NCBI GenBank assembly: GCA_024516155.1
Contig: JAJJXM010000005.1
Location: forward strand, 620,001 to 684,000
Length of the DNA stretch: 64,000 nt
Source of the DNA: Pyronema omphalodes
Lineage: Eukaryota > Ascomycota > Pezizomycetes > Pezizales > Pyronemataceae
Direction: 5' to 3'
Shown: piece after piece, positions 22,330-34,261 of the stretch
Position numbering within the stretch: position 1 is the stretch's first letter
Layout: the number at the start of each line of letters is the position of its first letter
The notes under the pieces: generated by a model
Database searches by the model: none
What the model was told of the DNA's origin: nothing
Seen by the model: the letters and a program-made list of their open reading frames with translations, nothing else
Made by a program: the position numbers and the translations under genes

Positions 22330-23581
22330 CTAGTTCTTCAATCCGTCACGCATGCTAGCGGAGCTGGCAGACATGGGCTGTACAGTGGGGAGAATTCCGG
22401 TCTTGACTCCCTGGGACTTGACCTTGGCAAGTGCGTAGACAATTCCGGAAACAAATCCAATGAAGATAGCCTAATCAGTGACATTAGCATTGTGGGTTCG
22501 TAAAAATAGGCACTCGGGAAGTGGGGGCAGAAGTAGCTTACCGAAACGGAGGGGAAGGTGACGGGAGCGTCGAAGAAGATTAATCCGGAGACGGCGATGG
22601 GGAGCTTGTTGAGAGCTCCGACCATGGAGTAGGTGGTGGAGGAAGCAACACGGACACACCAAGCGGAGGTGTAAGAGATGAGGACGGAGGAAAGACCAGA
22701 GAACAAGATGGCGAACATAATGGAGCTACGCTGCTCGGCGGGGAAGTTGCGCTCCATGTTGGCGGAAGACCAGTCCTCGAGGAAGAGGGAGAAGACAATG
22801 ATCACGGGAATGGAGAGAAGGTTGTTGTAGAACATAGTGTCAAAGTCCTTGAAGTTGGTCAACTTGATACGCTTGCGCATACCGAGAACGTAGGCAGCGG
22901 AGGACAAGCAGTTGACAAGCATCCAGATGTATCCAGCGTTAAGAGTAGAGAGGGCGGTAGCGGTCTCGCCGGAGCTGTTTCCATAGGATCCAATGGCGGC
23001 GTTGATATCGGCCCAGGCGGCAACAATGGAAGAGAGAACCATCAATCCGAAGGAGAACAAGGTCATGTTGGTGACGGATCCACCGAACCAGAGGACCTCT
23101 CCGTAGGCGATGAGGATGATAGTCAAGTTCTTGAAGATAGTGTAGACGGGAACAGAGAGGTACTGAATAGCCTTGGAACCGGTGTAGATCATAGAAATGA
23201 GGAGGAGAGAAATGGGGAACCACTTGCGTCCCTCCTCCATCTTGAAGTCACGGAAGTTGATCATTCCCATGAACTTTCCGGTCTGGATAGCGACAATGCA
23301 AATGATGTTCTTCAGGATTGTCAGCATATATCCAGTGTAGCAGCAAACGCGTTATCGCTTACCTGGAACGCCAAAAGCAAGAAGTTGAGGTTGAAGTCCG
23401 CGCCCAAAATGTATTTGTTCGTTAAGGTCATCAAGATACTGGCAACACAGTAACTGAGAATTGCAGCAACTGGGCTCGACGAGAGTGAGACAGCAGGCGC
23501 GGGACGCGCAGGCGAGTATGGTCGTTTGTCCTCTCCCATTTCGACGCGGAAGGACTCTTCCTGTTTCTCTCTCTCGGCCAT
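22330..23581 (-). CDS. VRG4: Golgi GDP-mannose transporter (VRG4 family)
   Basis: This nucleotide-sugar transporter moves GDP-mannose into the Golgi lumen in exchange for GMP and is needed for protein and lipid mannosylation. Three exons: 23581-23363, 23309-22542, 22470-22330. Introns 23362-23310 (GTAAGC...CTGAAG, branch GCTGAC) and 22541-22471 (GTAAGC...TGATTAG) are both phase 0. The product is 375 residues. It shows about ten hydrophobic segments, the signature [12 protein letters not shown] around residue 285, and the family block [20 protein letters not shown]. The N-terminus is a soluble Pro/Ser tail facing the cytosol. The C-terminus is Lys-containing and ends GLKN. The first intron acceptor (AAG) is weak but keeps the conserved reading [11 protein letters not shown]. 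Confidence 0.94.
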
Positions 23582-24456
23582 CGTTGTAATTGTTGTAGTG
23601 TTGGATAGATGTGTATTAGATTATGGAGTTACGTCGATAAGGTGGACGGATTAGAGTGGGATGGTGTCGTGGCAAGAAGGTCGGAGCGTGGAAAAGTAGT
23701 TAAAAGGGCCCGACGAGCTTGTGTAGCCGCAACGGTTATCAAAACAGATGGTACAGAAAAACGAATGTTGAAGTCACTGCCACTCGAGAAGAAAGCGAAT
23801 GGGGAGACGAAAGGTATAAACTGCTGGGGCGGTGGCTGAAGGTGGTGATTCAGGAGACTGACGGGGAGGTGCCGTTCATAAGTGAAGATATTCGCCTGTC
23901 AGAAAAGGGGAAGGGGCGATTGGGATAACCACCACCCTAACCCATGTGAGTGCATATTTTATGCATTTTCAAATATCACTAGAAAACTACTATATTTTAC
24001 TGTTCTGAGTAATACGTACCCTATGTAGATAAGACGGTGCAGACTGAAACATTAAACGGTAATCTCGTTTTGAGGGGTGGCGTTTGGGAATTGGAAGTTC
24101 CTTCGAGTGGAACGAATCTATTTGCGGGCGGTTGTCGATACGGATCGCTGCCTTCGGGATTGCGTTTTTCAACGGTTGTCTCATCCAAACAGTGTGTACT
24201 TTTTCGAAACATTCCCAAAATGATAGACAAATCATCCGGAAAGCTTGATCGGCATCTCCGGTGATTCTCTGCATCCGCTGAGTTGCATCAACTGAAAAAG
24301 GCCCGAGATTTGATCGGCCGCAGCCACGACATAACAACACGAATATCAATTCTTTCTTCGGCTTCGGAAGAATGAGACTCCGGGATACCTGCTTTGAAGA
24401 GTTCAGAGTTGTCTCGATGAGCCCTTCCAGTCTCAATAAGTGCTTGTACGGTCAAT
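23582..24456. other. Intergenic with one unassigned open stretch
   Basis: The first part is the likely promoter of the GDP-mannose transporter. A minus-strand frame at 24436-23990 stays open for 148 codons with protein-like composition (for example ECFEKVHTVWMRQPLKNAI), and a 75-codon plus frame overlaps it at 24037-24264. I cannot tell which, if either, is coding; no known domain was recognised. Confidence 0.35.
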
Positions 24457-24744
24457 TTGGGCTTCAATGATCTACCATATCCATATTCTCCACGAACAGA
24501 TTACTGGGTCAATTATTGCAGTGCTAAGCTTCCGCCGAGATGCCACGAGAGGTTCGCTAATCTCTTTCTTGGAATCTTCTCCGAGGAGATGCCGAAAGAA
24601 TCTAGTCTCAGGCTGATTATGAAATATCCAACTGGCAGGAATTCTCACGATGTCTACTTCCACAAGAAAGTCAAATTAGAATTTGCCGGAAACGGAAACT
24701 TGAAGCATATCAGCGTTGTGCCACGGGAGTTTGAGATTGATTGA
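24457..24744 (+). CDS. Possible small hypothetical protein
   Basis: A 95-codon frame with balanced composition ends in HKKVKLEFAGNGNLKHISVV and then a stop. The start is uncertain because no good upstream exon was found. No family is recognised. It could be the 3' exon of a longer plus-strand gene or a chance frame. The opposite strand is also open for 63 codons in this stretch. Confidence 0.3.
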   Translation: MGFNDLPYPYSPRTDYWVNYCSAKLPPRCHERFANLFLGIFSEEMPKESSLRLIMKYPTGRNSHDVYFHKKVKLEFAGNGNLKHISVVPREFEID

Positions 24745-25291
24745 TTGATTTGTTCATAAACGTCCCCAACCGTAAGGTTATGAGATTGATTGAGGTACGT
24801 ACTTAAAAAAAAAATGTTAATTTTTATTTTCAAAAGTTGACGATAGATAGAGTTTGTCTCTATTATCAATACCAGCTATATTCAACAAGCTGTCGATGCT
24901 ACAAATGCCGATATATCAGCAAACAAATTCACCACGTACAACACATTACAAACCCATTTGGCAGCATCTTCGGCATCGTGTACAATTGCTTATTGCAGCA
25001 TTCCAGCTTCTCGAAGGGCAGCTCACCTTCGACGCTACTCTTTTTGTGTGTTGTGATTCTCGTTGTTCGCAGGGGCCGCTTTTGGCACAGCAGGGTAGTG
25101 ACGATGATCCGGCGCCGGAAGGCCTGCTGAAACGCCCTACAGAAGAATCCAAGCCTCCTGAAAGTGACGGAATAATTTACCAGTCAACCACAGCGCGCTA
25201 AAAAAAACAGCAGAGCCGCAACCCCACCAGCCCCACGTTCAAGGCGAACAACCCGCAGCCAGGATGTCGGAGCCAACAAACAACACCAAAC
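24745..25291. promoter_or_regulatory. Upstream region/leader of ELP2
   Basis: About 550 bp upstream of the ELP2 start. A 115-codon plus frame at 24854-25201 looks like a chance frame. The leader contains the out-of-frame ATG at 25264 listed separately. Confidence 0.4.
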
Positions 25292-25353
25292 ATGGCTACT
25301 GTCGAGAACCCGTTCGTGGCGATTGGAGGAAACCGTCATCCTCAGGCGGCTGA
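25264..25353 (+). promoter_or_regulatory. Overlapping upstream ORF (29 codons) at the ELP2 start
   Basis: An ATG 28 nt upstream of the ELP2 start opens a 29-codon frame in a different phase and terminates (TGA) 62 nt inside the ELP2 coding sequence. If the ELP2 leader begins upstream of 25264, ribosomes must scan past this ATG to make Elp2. That could reduce translation; this is inference. Confidence 0.5.
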
Positions 25354-27741
25354 GTGGTCACCAAGCGGAACTCTTGCTTTTGGTGCTGGAAGAGTTATTG
25401 CTCTTTGGAACCCTGATGTGAGTTCTGCAACTACTGCGCATGCGAAGCATAGCTGAACAGCAACTGACCGCCGATACAACAGGATGCGAAGCTTCGTGGT
25501 GTCACAACCACACTTAAAGGTCACACCGATAAGGTTAACGTCGTTCGCTTTCTCCCCCACAATGACAACATAATTCTTTCCGGATCCGTCGACAAAACCG
25601 TCCGTGTCTGGCGTCAGACTGAGGAGGGCTACAACCTTGTAGCTACTGTTGACAACGTCCATGAGGGATCTATTAACGCGATCGCAACTTGTCCCCAACA
25701 TCCTACGATATTTGCTTCAGCTTCTGCCGATGGAGTTGTTGCTATCCACTCCCTCGAAGTTTCCGCAGACAAGGTCGAGGTCAAGCACCTCCAGTCACTC
25801 TCCACAAAGCCCAAGTTCTACCCACTATCACTCGCCCTTTATGGACTTCCGAAATCCAACGCCTTGATCCTTGCCGTCGCTGGCTCAACTACCAACATCT
25901 CCGTATACATCGCCCCCTCCCCCGGTGCCAACTTTATCCACCAGGCCAACCTCGCCGGCCATGAGAACTGGGTCCGCTCCCTCACCTTCACGCACGAGGA
26001 CCCAAGCTCAACCGACTCCGACCTTATCCTCGCATCATCCTCTCAGGATCTCTACGTCCGTCTCTGGCGAGTCCATCAGGGAGAAACCCTTCCTCCGGTA
26101 TCTACCAACCGTGAGACCAAGACCTATGGCTTTGCCTCCCAGCTCTCCAACAAGCCGCACATGTTGCGCTTACCTGAGACCTCAGAGGTCTGGTCAGTAA
26201 CCTTCGAAGCCCTTCTAATCGGCCACGAAGACTGGGTATACACCGCTGCCTGGAACCCTAGCTCCAAGACCACTGCAGCTCTCCAGCTTCTCTCCTGCTC
26301 GGCCGACAACTCCATCTCCGTCTGGGCTCCTGAGGAATCCTCCGGTATCTGGGTCCCCGTCCACCGTTTTGGTGAGATTTCCGACCTCAAGGGAGCTTCC
26401 ACCGCTACGGGATCTGCGGGTGGAATGTGGAACTGTCTCTGGTCCCCTGACGGGACTGCCGTTGCTGCTTTAACCAAGAACGGATCATGGAGAATCTGGC
26501 GGTATAACGTCGACTCGGACCGTTGGCTACCCGGTATTGGTATCTCCGGCCACACTAAGAACGCCACCGGAATCTCCTGGTCTCCCGATGGAAGCTACCT
26601 TCTCACTACTTCCCTTGACCAGACCACCAGATTATTCTCCCAGTGGACCGCCAGAGAGGAGGGATCATCAAGTTGGCATGAGTTCTCCCGTCCTCAAATT
26701 CACGGATACGACATCAACTGCATTGCCTCAATTGCCGGAAACCAATTCGTCTCAGGAGCCGAAGAGAAGCTACTACGTGTCTTCGACGAACCCAAAGCCA
26801 TCGCCTCTATTCTCTCCTCCCACTGCGGTGTCACCAGCAACTCCGATATTTCTGCCCTCCCCGGTGCCGCCGGTCTCCCTGTTCTAGGTCTCTCCAACAA
26901 GCCTATCGATGTCTCCGCTCCTTCACCCATGGAGAACGGCCACATCCCCGACGACGACGACGAAGAGGCAGTAAAGCAGGAACACAACCTCCCCACAGAC
27001 ACACCTCCCCTGGAAAACGACCTTAGCCGCCACACCCTATGGCCAGAAGTCGAGAAGCTCTACGGTCACGGATACGAGATCTCCGCACTAGCCGCATCAC
27101 CGGTGGCTCCAATTATTGCAACCGCATGTAAAGCGTCAACGCTAGAGCATGCTGTGATTAGGTTATATGACGGCAACAACAATTGGCGGGAAATCAAACC
27201 GAACTTGGAATCACATGCATTAACAGTTACTAACATCTCCTTCTCGCAAGATGGAACAAAAATCCTATCGGTGGGAAGAGATCGTGCTTGGAGTGTTTTT
27301 GCGATTGTTGAGGGACAGTGGAAGTTACTGCAGAGACAGGATAAGGCTCATACTAGGATTGTTTATGATTGTGCTTGGTTACCGGGAGGAAGGGAATTTG
27401 TTACTGTGTCGAGAGATAAGTCAGTTAAAGTCTGGACAGAAAAGGATGGAAACTGGGTTGCGGGAGCTACACAGAAGTTTAGTGGACCGGTGACAGCGGT
27501 GGATGTAACAGAGAAGGAGGATGGGAAGGCTTGGGTTATGGTGGGATTGGAGGATGGAGGATTGGAGATTTATCAGGCGGAAGGAGAGGGGTGGAATCAA
27601 TGGACTCAGGTTAAGAGGATTGATACAAACATGACGCCGGATTTGGCGGTTAATAAGATTTGTTGGAGACCGAAGAAGGACGGTGAGGTTGCGGTGGCCA
27701 GTGAGGATGGAAGTGTTAGGGTTTTTAGGGTTGTGGTTTAG
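25292..27741 (+). CDS. ELP2: Elongator complex subunit 2 (Elp2)
   Basis: Elp2 is the double WD40-propeller scaffold of the Elongator complex, which starts mcm5/ncm5 modification of wobble uridines in tRNA. Two exons: 25292-25417 and 25483-27741, with an intron at 25418-25482 (GTGAGT...CAACAG, phase 0). The product is 794 residues, the usual family length. The first exon encodes the diagnostic MATVENPFVAIGGNRHPQAA, followed by GAGRVIALWNPD. WD repeats run the whole length, with clear copies at GHTDKVNVVRF, GHEDWVYTAAW, GHTKNATGISWSPDGS and YDCAWLPGGREFVTVSRDKSVKVW. A less ordered acidic insert (PDDDDEEAVKQE) lies between the two propellers near residue 540. A frame starting at 25864 alone would miss the first ~169 residues. 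Confidence 0.96.
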
Positions 27742-28674
27742 GTTGCGAAGTTCTTTGGGATTGGGTTGGGTTGGGAAAAGTTTGGGTTGGTTTCTTGTAA
27801 TTTTGTTTGGTTTTACGTAGCATTAACATGGAATTTGGTTTGCGGACATCATAAAGAGTCGTGAATCCTGTTTAAGGGATTTGATTGGCACTGAAATTGT
27901 AATTCCATCTTGCGACTCCGTTAAATTGGTTTAGTGGCCGCACGCATACACTTGAGTAGGTGAGGCGAATTTTGAGATGTTAGCATGGTACCGGAAACTT
28001 AATACAGAGTTGTTCTACCCAACTTCTCTTAAAATCCAACCCTCCTATCTTCTAAGACAATTTACTCTGTACCATAATCTCACCCCCAGTTCTCTTGTAT
28101 TCTTTAGAATTCTGAATTATATCGCCAGCAAACGCCACAGCTAACTAGTTCATTATAAGGGCTTTCTCCAAACTTCAAATCATTTCTAAATGTAGAGGGC
28201 AACACGATACAAAGCTGCCCACTTCCGCATGTCACAATTGGCCCGTAGAAGAAGTCACTTATGATAAACCAGTGAACTTCACTAACGAGTACAACTTTGA
28301 GCATAATATATTCTCACAAATTCACAATCTGTAGATTTACTTGCAATTAGTATATTTTTTCCAGCTGGTGTGACTTCAAGGCCGATTTGTAACAATAAAG
28401 CTCTTAAACAACACTGAAATATTCCCACTCCGGTCATTATTGGATCTATCAAACCCCAACCTTACCCCGGAAAACTTTAAATCAATCACCCACGGGGTAT
28501 CACATCATGGTTCACCTAAACTGCCATCTGCATTACATGTATCACCAGCACCCAACCCCGGGATTTTTCGTCTCTATCCCCAATACTTCTATTTACATCG
28601 TCACTAATTTCACAACAAATGATAACCCTAAAAACGAACCAAAAATGAGAAAACTGGACGAGAGAAAACACCAT
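27742..28674. other. Intergenic, includes ELP2 3' UTR
   Basis: No gene recognised. A 66-codon minus frame at 28104-28304 is unsupported. Confidence 0.45.
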
Positions 28675-29301
28675 TCAGATCCCGGGAGATGTAGCTTGGC
28701 GTCGGTTTATCTCTCTGATATTCAGATGAGTTTCACGCCGACGAGGTGCGCGGAATATTTTGCTGTCTCCATCTTCTACGTCCACTTCGTCACCTTCACC
28801 ACCTTCGCCACCTTCATCTTCTTCATCCTCCTCATAAATAACATCAAACGCAACTTTCGGCCTAATAGTAGCAACATTCCTAACACCATCCACTCCACCG
28901 CCATCCTGTTCTTTAACCACAGCACCTGCCGCCGAAGTTTCAACGGGTACACCGCACGAAACCCTCTTCCCCCCCCTCATAGTATCCGTATCTTTATCCC
29001 ACTGTTTCTCTTCAGCTATAGTAGTCGACACCGGGTCTTCAACCAGCCGTTCTTCATTCCTGGGTCTGCAGATAATCCAGCATCCCAGGTTCAAGAAGCT
29101 AAACCGGTATCGGTGAGATGTATAGTTTTTCTTGGGGAGTTGATTGGGGTATGTGATGTTGTTGATAGCTTCGTTGCCTTGGTCGGTGCTGGTGTTGGTG
29201 ATTGATGGTTCTTGGTTTGGAGGAAGTTGGTTGCTTTGGTCCGGGGGAGGATAGAGACGGTATCTACGGTGAGAAACGGGCCGTTTTTTGCGGAGGGGCA
29301 T
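28675..29301 (-). CDS. Hypothetical low-complexity protein, 208 residues
   Basis: A single-exon minus frame begins MPLRKKRPVSHRRYRLYPPP, a strongly basic start that could act as a nuclear or mitochondrial signal. The central part contains SFLNLGCWIICRPRNEERLVEDPV. The C-terminal third has an acidic run rich in Glu, Gly and Asp (around residues 155-175), then a basic tail (RRRETHLNIREINRR). I recognise no domain. The opposite strand is open over 232 codons (28507-29205), but that reading is Ser/Thr/Phe-rich, as expected for an antisense shadow of an acidic/basic protein. Convergent with ELP2. Confidence 0.55.
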   Translation of the reverse strand: MPLRKKRPVSHRRYRLYPPPDQSNQLPPNQEPSITNTSTDQGNEAINNITYPNQLPKKNYTSHRYRFSFLNLGCWIICRPRNEERLVEDPVSTTIAEEKQWDKDTDTMRGGKRVSCGVPVETSAAGAVVKEQDGGGVDGVRNVATIRPKVAFDVIYEEDEEDEGGEGGEGDEVDVEDGDSKIFRAPRRRETHLNIREINRRQATSPGI

Positions 29302-31638
29302 GTCTTTTTTTTATTTTTATTTTTATTTTTTTTCTTTGGGGTCGTTGAGTGGTTGGTTTTAGTAAGTGGTTGTTTGGAGATCTTCTGCAGGGTTTTTGAG
29401 TTACAGTTGGCAGTTTGTATGAAGCGAGGAGTTTTGATAATCCGCGGGGGGGTTTTCTGGGTTCGTGCTGGTTAAGGTTGCGTTACAACTTACATGACCG
29501 GTTCACTTTCCGGTAGGGGGGTAAGTTGGAAAAATCGGGGAATGGAATAAAAGGGAGGAATCTTTGTGGGAGGGTTCTTGCCTTGCCATTAGCTAGGCGG
29601 TTTCTTGGTCGTGGTTACATGGCGGAAGTCAGTACTAGATATTGAAAGGAGCGAGAGGGCGTTTGGGGATGAGATGGTAGTTAAATGGTTCCTGGTTCTC
29701 GTAGCCGGAGGTTTGTGGTAAGATGGGTTTTGGGGGTGTATACGGTTGGGACGGGAGGTTGCAGCAGGTTTTCGGGTGGTACCGATTGGATGGGAGAAGG
29801 TTCATGTCATGCGATTTCTTACCTCCCGAGCCTTGGATGAGGATAATTTGTGGTTGTACGGTGTCTTGGTCTGTAGAAACTCCCCGAGGTAACTAATTGC
29901 TTAAGCTTTCATTTCGGATCTGTCACTCGCCCGCTTATTGAAAAATTACTTACCGGTAACACGGTTTTACTCGTTCTCCTTATTACGACTTTTGATTTTC
30001 TCTTTGTATCTTAGTTCCCCGAAGTTCTGATAGCCATAGGTTGTACCCACAGTTCTCTCATTTGTTTGAGACATCCTAATAAACCCTCGTCGTTCGGATT
30101 TTGATTTTGTCTAGCATATATTATAATCTGTTTCTACAGATTCACAGCGCATGCTGATGGGCTGTCACGGAACAATTAGAGATAAAGTTCTCTAGATTCA
30201 CCAGCGTATGACTTCGGTATTCTTGGACCCTTCAACGCTAATATAGAATGGGGTCTATTATGAGTCTTCCTCGGTATGGCATTCTTTTTTGATGCAGATG
30301 TATTTCACTGTTACCACAGTCAAAATTGTACGTGTATGGACTTTCTGTTCAGGGTCCCAATGATTATCATCTGACTATGGGCTTTTTGAGTCACGGAGTA
30401 GCGGCAACAAACATTTGACTCGTTCCCAACGATCTCTTTCGAATCATTGTGTAAAACAGACTTGTTTAAGATGTGGGTGATGTTGCACATCCTGTACCCG
30501 TGAACGAAAAAAGACCCGATATACATAGAAAGACTAAGAATATAAATTACAAACACACTTCAAATCTCTCCAGTGTCCCTAATTTATTATTGTATCTTCT
30601 CAAAATAGCTTCGGCTCGTGCAGAACTCCGTGGAAAATTTCAGGTATCCGTCTTACGCGATTACTTCATTCCGGCTCGGGGAAAAAAGTATATTAATTAT
30701 ATTCAATAATTTCAGTTACTGGGTATCTTCAAAAACTCAACAACTTTGGGAACTTTTTAAATACCGAGAACCATCTAAATACGTTTCATCGTGCATTAAT
30801 CCCCACATGGCTCGCTTGTTATGGTAGGGATATCATAAAGCGGGTGCATACATAATGCGCTACATGTGGAGTACAGGAAGGGGGCTGTCTCCTGGAGCAT
30901 GTGGCAGAAGTTTTGAAACAACTCCCGTTTATGGCTTATTTGACTGCCGATAACTTCTTGCCGTTAAACTCGAGGGCCAATGTGAAATCCCGTGAACTTT
31001 GGCATGATACCAAAAATGTTACACCACCAAAACATTGGTCGTTGCATTTGGATACCCATATTACACTGGATACAGTCAAAAGCCTTTAACAACACAATAA
31101 ATCATCGTGACACAGCCATAATCAAAGAAACCAATGCCTTGGCTTGCAGGTAAATAACGTTGCGTCATTTCCCCCATGGCGCAGCCTTTAATTTTTCGAC
31201 CTCTTCATTTTATTCTGGTACCCGTTATTTGTACAACGCGTACTTAATGGATTCTGATAGACTTCTCTCGTCTGTCTCTTTTACCTAGTAAATTTCTAGC
31301 ATCTTCTCAGAGTGCAAAGGGCGTAGATAACGGAATCGTTTCTTTTGAACTTCTCATTTCCGCTTTCCTACCGCATCTTCCGATACAAATTGACGAATGA
31401 ATTTTCCGGGACATTTCCCACGCGATGAGAGTTCATATATCCAGACAGTCTAGGTTTAGCATGATACAGTGTAGGTATCCGTGTCTCTAGCAACCGCCTG
31501 CATTAGGAACTTGGTTTGGCTTTGCCTTTTGTTTAGTTTTACAGATGAAACCCTAGGAGATTTTCTGCTCTTAAATTTGAAGCCCATAATGTTAGACAGA
31601 GCTCGTTATTGCCGTGAAGTATGTAAATCTTTATAGAG
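29302..31638. other. Gene-poor intergenic region
   Basis: The first ~600 bp is probably the promoter of the 28675-29301 gene. Further on the DNA becomes AT-rich. The plus frame at 30901-31089 has protein-like composition but no start context or homology that I recognise. Confidence 0.4.
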
Positions 31639-31781
31639 AATTTATATATTTATATATTAAATCATACTTTGACCAAGTCTTAAAAGGCCTATTAAGGGTG
31701 CGAAGAAAAGCCTAATTCCCGTCCTCGTGGCCAAGACCACGTGACGAGGTCACCTGGCAGGGAGTTTTCATCTTTATCGAG
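31627..31781. mobile_element. Retroposon-like insertion, ~131 bp, flanked by a 12-bp near-perfect duplication
   Basis: ATCTTTATAGAG at 31627-31638 recurs as ATCTTTATCGAG at 31770-31781 (11 of 12 match) and brackets the segment 31639-31769. On the minus strand the segment ends in an AT-rich TAAATATATAAATT-like tail. About 55 bp of it match the TSD-bounded fragment at 39648-39703: TGACC-AG then TAAAAGGCC, preceded by AATCATAC or its variant. This fits a 5'-truncated SINE or LINE 3' end. No coding capacity. Confidence 0.6.
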
Positions 31782-32933
31782 TTCAGGGAGGGTTATGGGT
31801 TACTCAATGAGAATCTGGGTCTCATGATATGCCGGAGCTTGCCGTGGTTTAATCGAAAGGCATATCGTTAACCGACAAATTTCTGGGGATTTTGTGCAAG
31901 TGGCCTAAAATCTATGCACCATAGGTCCCTTACGGTTCGGAGCCTTCAGGTAGCGGTGCCACATCCTAAATGCAATTAATACTTTGTTGCAGTAAATGAA
32001 ATAATTGATTGAAACCAAGAATATAAACCCTCTGCCACGGTTATCTTAGATTCGTTACGTGGTGCTAGCCATGTCGCATACATCATAGCCTTTTAGTCTC
32101 TTGGTTGGCTTCTGCTGCATATGCACAAAAGCTTTGTGTCTTGGATATAAACCAAGAATAAATGCACTCAGACTACATTGTTTCTTTATGTAAACCTCTG
32201 ACTTCGACATGACAAGGCTCCAAGTTGAGCAAACTTGTCTCTCATTTCTTGAAAGCCAAAATACTATATAGACTTTAGAGCTTCAACATCACCAGAGCTA
32301 AAGTTAAATCCTAATATTATCTCTTCGATTTTCAGCATTATTCGAATTATTGTGCATTTGATTGCTAGATCTTCCATCAACTTCGAAATGATAACTCCTT
32401 TTCCGACCGTTGTAATAGCGGGAGTCGACAATTAGACCGTTGGGTTACAGGCAGCCTACCGTTTCCGCGGATGGTGACAAATCCAAGCCGCCTAAATAAT
32501 AAAGACACAGAAGCCCCAGAGTCTGAGAAGACTTTAATGCTTGCGGAGGCTCAATTCTGTGGGATTTGACTGACGGCTGCAGATGGACTGTCAACGGTTT
32601 AAAAAAAAACTTGGGGGTAAAAAAGGTCGAGCAAATCCTTGTTTAGCATTGTTATATCAGGTGAATTCAAGCCCTTATGCAAATAACTTTCTCATAGTTC
32701 ATACAATGTTCTGAACTGACTTTAATTGGATGATTGTCTTGGCGAATGCAACCCTGAGAAGTTCATGTTTAGCGAGCCCTAATCGTATCTGATCGTGTGT
32801 TGCAGGGACTTACGCGTTACAGCTAGTGAAATAAATTAACCTCAGCCCTGTTAGTGGCTTCCTAGCGGCTTCTTCAACGAGGTTCTTTGCTCATCTCCGC
32901 AGAAACTCTAAACCACACTACCACCTGTTCACC
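31782..32933. other. Intergenic AT-rich DNA and NSA1 promoter
   Basis: No gene recognised. The segment directly upstream of 32934 is the likely promoter/leader of NSA1. Confidence 0.4.
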
Positions 32934-34261
32934 ATGAGATTACTAGTAGGCGACGACGTTGGCCAAGCGAAGGGTTTGTAAACTTTCCAAATTCCTTGGT
33001 TCACCTGTATTAACTGACAATCAAGTTATCGAGACTGTCGCTGGCATTGACACGACACTACCCACGTCGGCGCGTGCGACAACGACTTCTTTTTTCCCTC
33101 CTTCGCGAACGCGTCCAATTCAACATGCTTTGAAGGTCACCTACAAAGACCGCGCCGGCCTCGTACTACCTCTTTTTCCGTTATCTCTCGCGGCCATATT
33201 CTAATAAAATTCAGGTCGCAGTTTTCTCCAAAGGCGGCTTGATTCGAATTTTCGACCCTAGCTCCTCGCCCACCAGCGCCGACATCGCTTTCTCCCATAC
33301 GCTCGATGTACCCTCCGACACCGAAACCCTTGCGTTGGGTGTAACTGGTACCAAGCTATACGCCGCCGTTGCGACCGGACACGTTCTTTTCCTCGACCTC
33401 ACCAGCGGTTCCTACCAGATCGCTACTCTTCCCGGACCCATCAGCGCATTTGCGGCGACAGAAAACCTCTCAGCTGTTGCCACTGGTGGTGAGAACAAGG
33501 AGATTGAAATCTTTACTCCTGGAACTGACGGCGCATGGTCATCGGTCTGGAAGTCAAGGAATGTCAAGCCTAACCATCTTAAACTCGAGATTCCTGTGCA
33601 CTCCTCGCAGCTTAAATTCCTTCCTTCGGTTGAAGGATCTTTCAGATTGATTGCGTCGTCTTACTATGGTCATATCCGCGTCTACGACACTGCTATCTCG
33701 AGACGCCCTGTATTCGCCGCCCAACCCTCCAAAACTGGAATCCAGAAGATGACAATCCATCCGACTGCAGAAATTGCGGCGCCTGAAGAGCCATTAATTT
33801 CTGTGAAGGGAATGGAGGCAGACAAGGCCTCATTGGCAAAGGACCTCAGGGTTATCTACACCAACACATCTGGCGCTTTCGCCATCTACTCTTTGATGGA
33901 GCGCCGAGAAGTTGGAATTTATAAGGCATTGGAGGGAGCTGTTAATGGTATTGCGTTGGATGAGGAGAACAATTTGGTTGCCGGGGTTGGATTCGGAAGA
34001 TATTTGGCAGTATTTGATGCGGTATCAAGGACGATGAAGAGCAGAGTTTACACCAAGACAGTTGGATGCTGCGTGTTAGTATTGGACGGTACAGACCCTG
34101 TGGTGGAGCAGCCAGATCAAGAGAAGGAGGAGGATGTATGGGAGAATATGCGGGAAGTGAACAGTGAAGATGATTTAGAACGAGTCATCAATGTCAGAGT
34201 TAAGAGGAAGAAGGATGGACCGAGGGAGGAAGGAGGAAAAAAGCCGAGGGTCGAGGAATAA
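32934..34261 (+). CDS. NSA1: Ribosome biogenesis protein NSA1 (WDR74 family)
   Basis: Nsa1 is a WD40 propeller of the Nsa1-Rix7 module that matures pre-60S particles in the nucleolus. Three exons: 32934-32973, 33026-33162, 33215-34261. Introns are 32974-33025 (GTTTGT...CAATCAAG, branch CTGAC) and 33163-33214 (GTACTA...AATTCAG, branch CTAAT). All junctions keep one frame and give 407 residues. The N-terminus MRLLVGDDVGQAK is the family start. Later blocks include VAVFSKGGLIRIFD, WKSRNVKPNHLKLEIPV and SSYYGHIRVYD. The C-terminus is a Lys/Arg/Glu-rich tail (RVKRKKDGPREEGGKKPR), probably a nuclear/nucleolar signal. The second intron donor (GTACTA) is non-consensus, so that boundary is less certain. 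Confidence 0.88.

Noticed and set aside
28507..29205. 232-codon plus ORF opposite the hypothetical minus gene
   Set aside because: Composition mirrors the minus-strand Glu/Gly-rich and Arg-rich coding sequence; the minus frame has the better start and ends. Not excluded with certainty.
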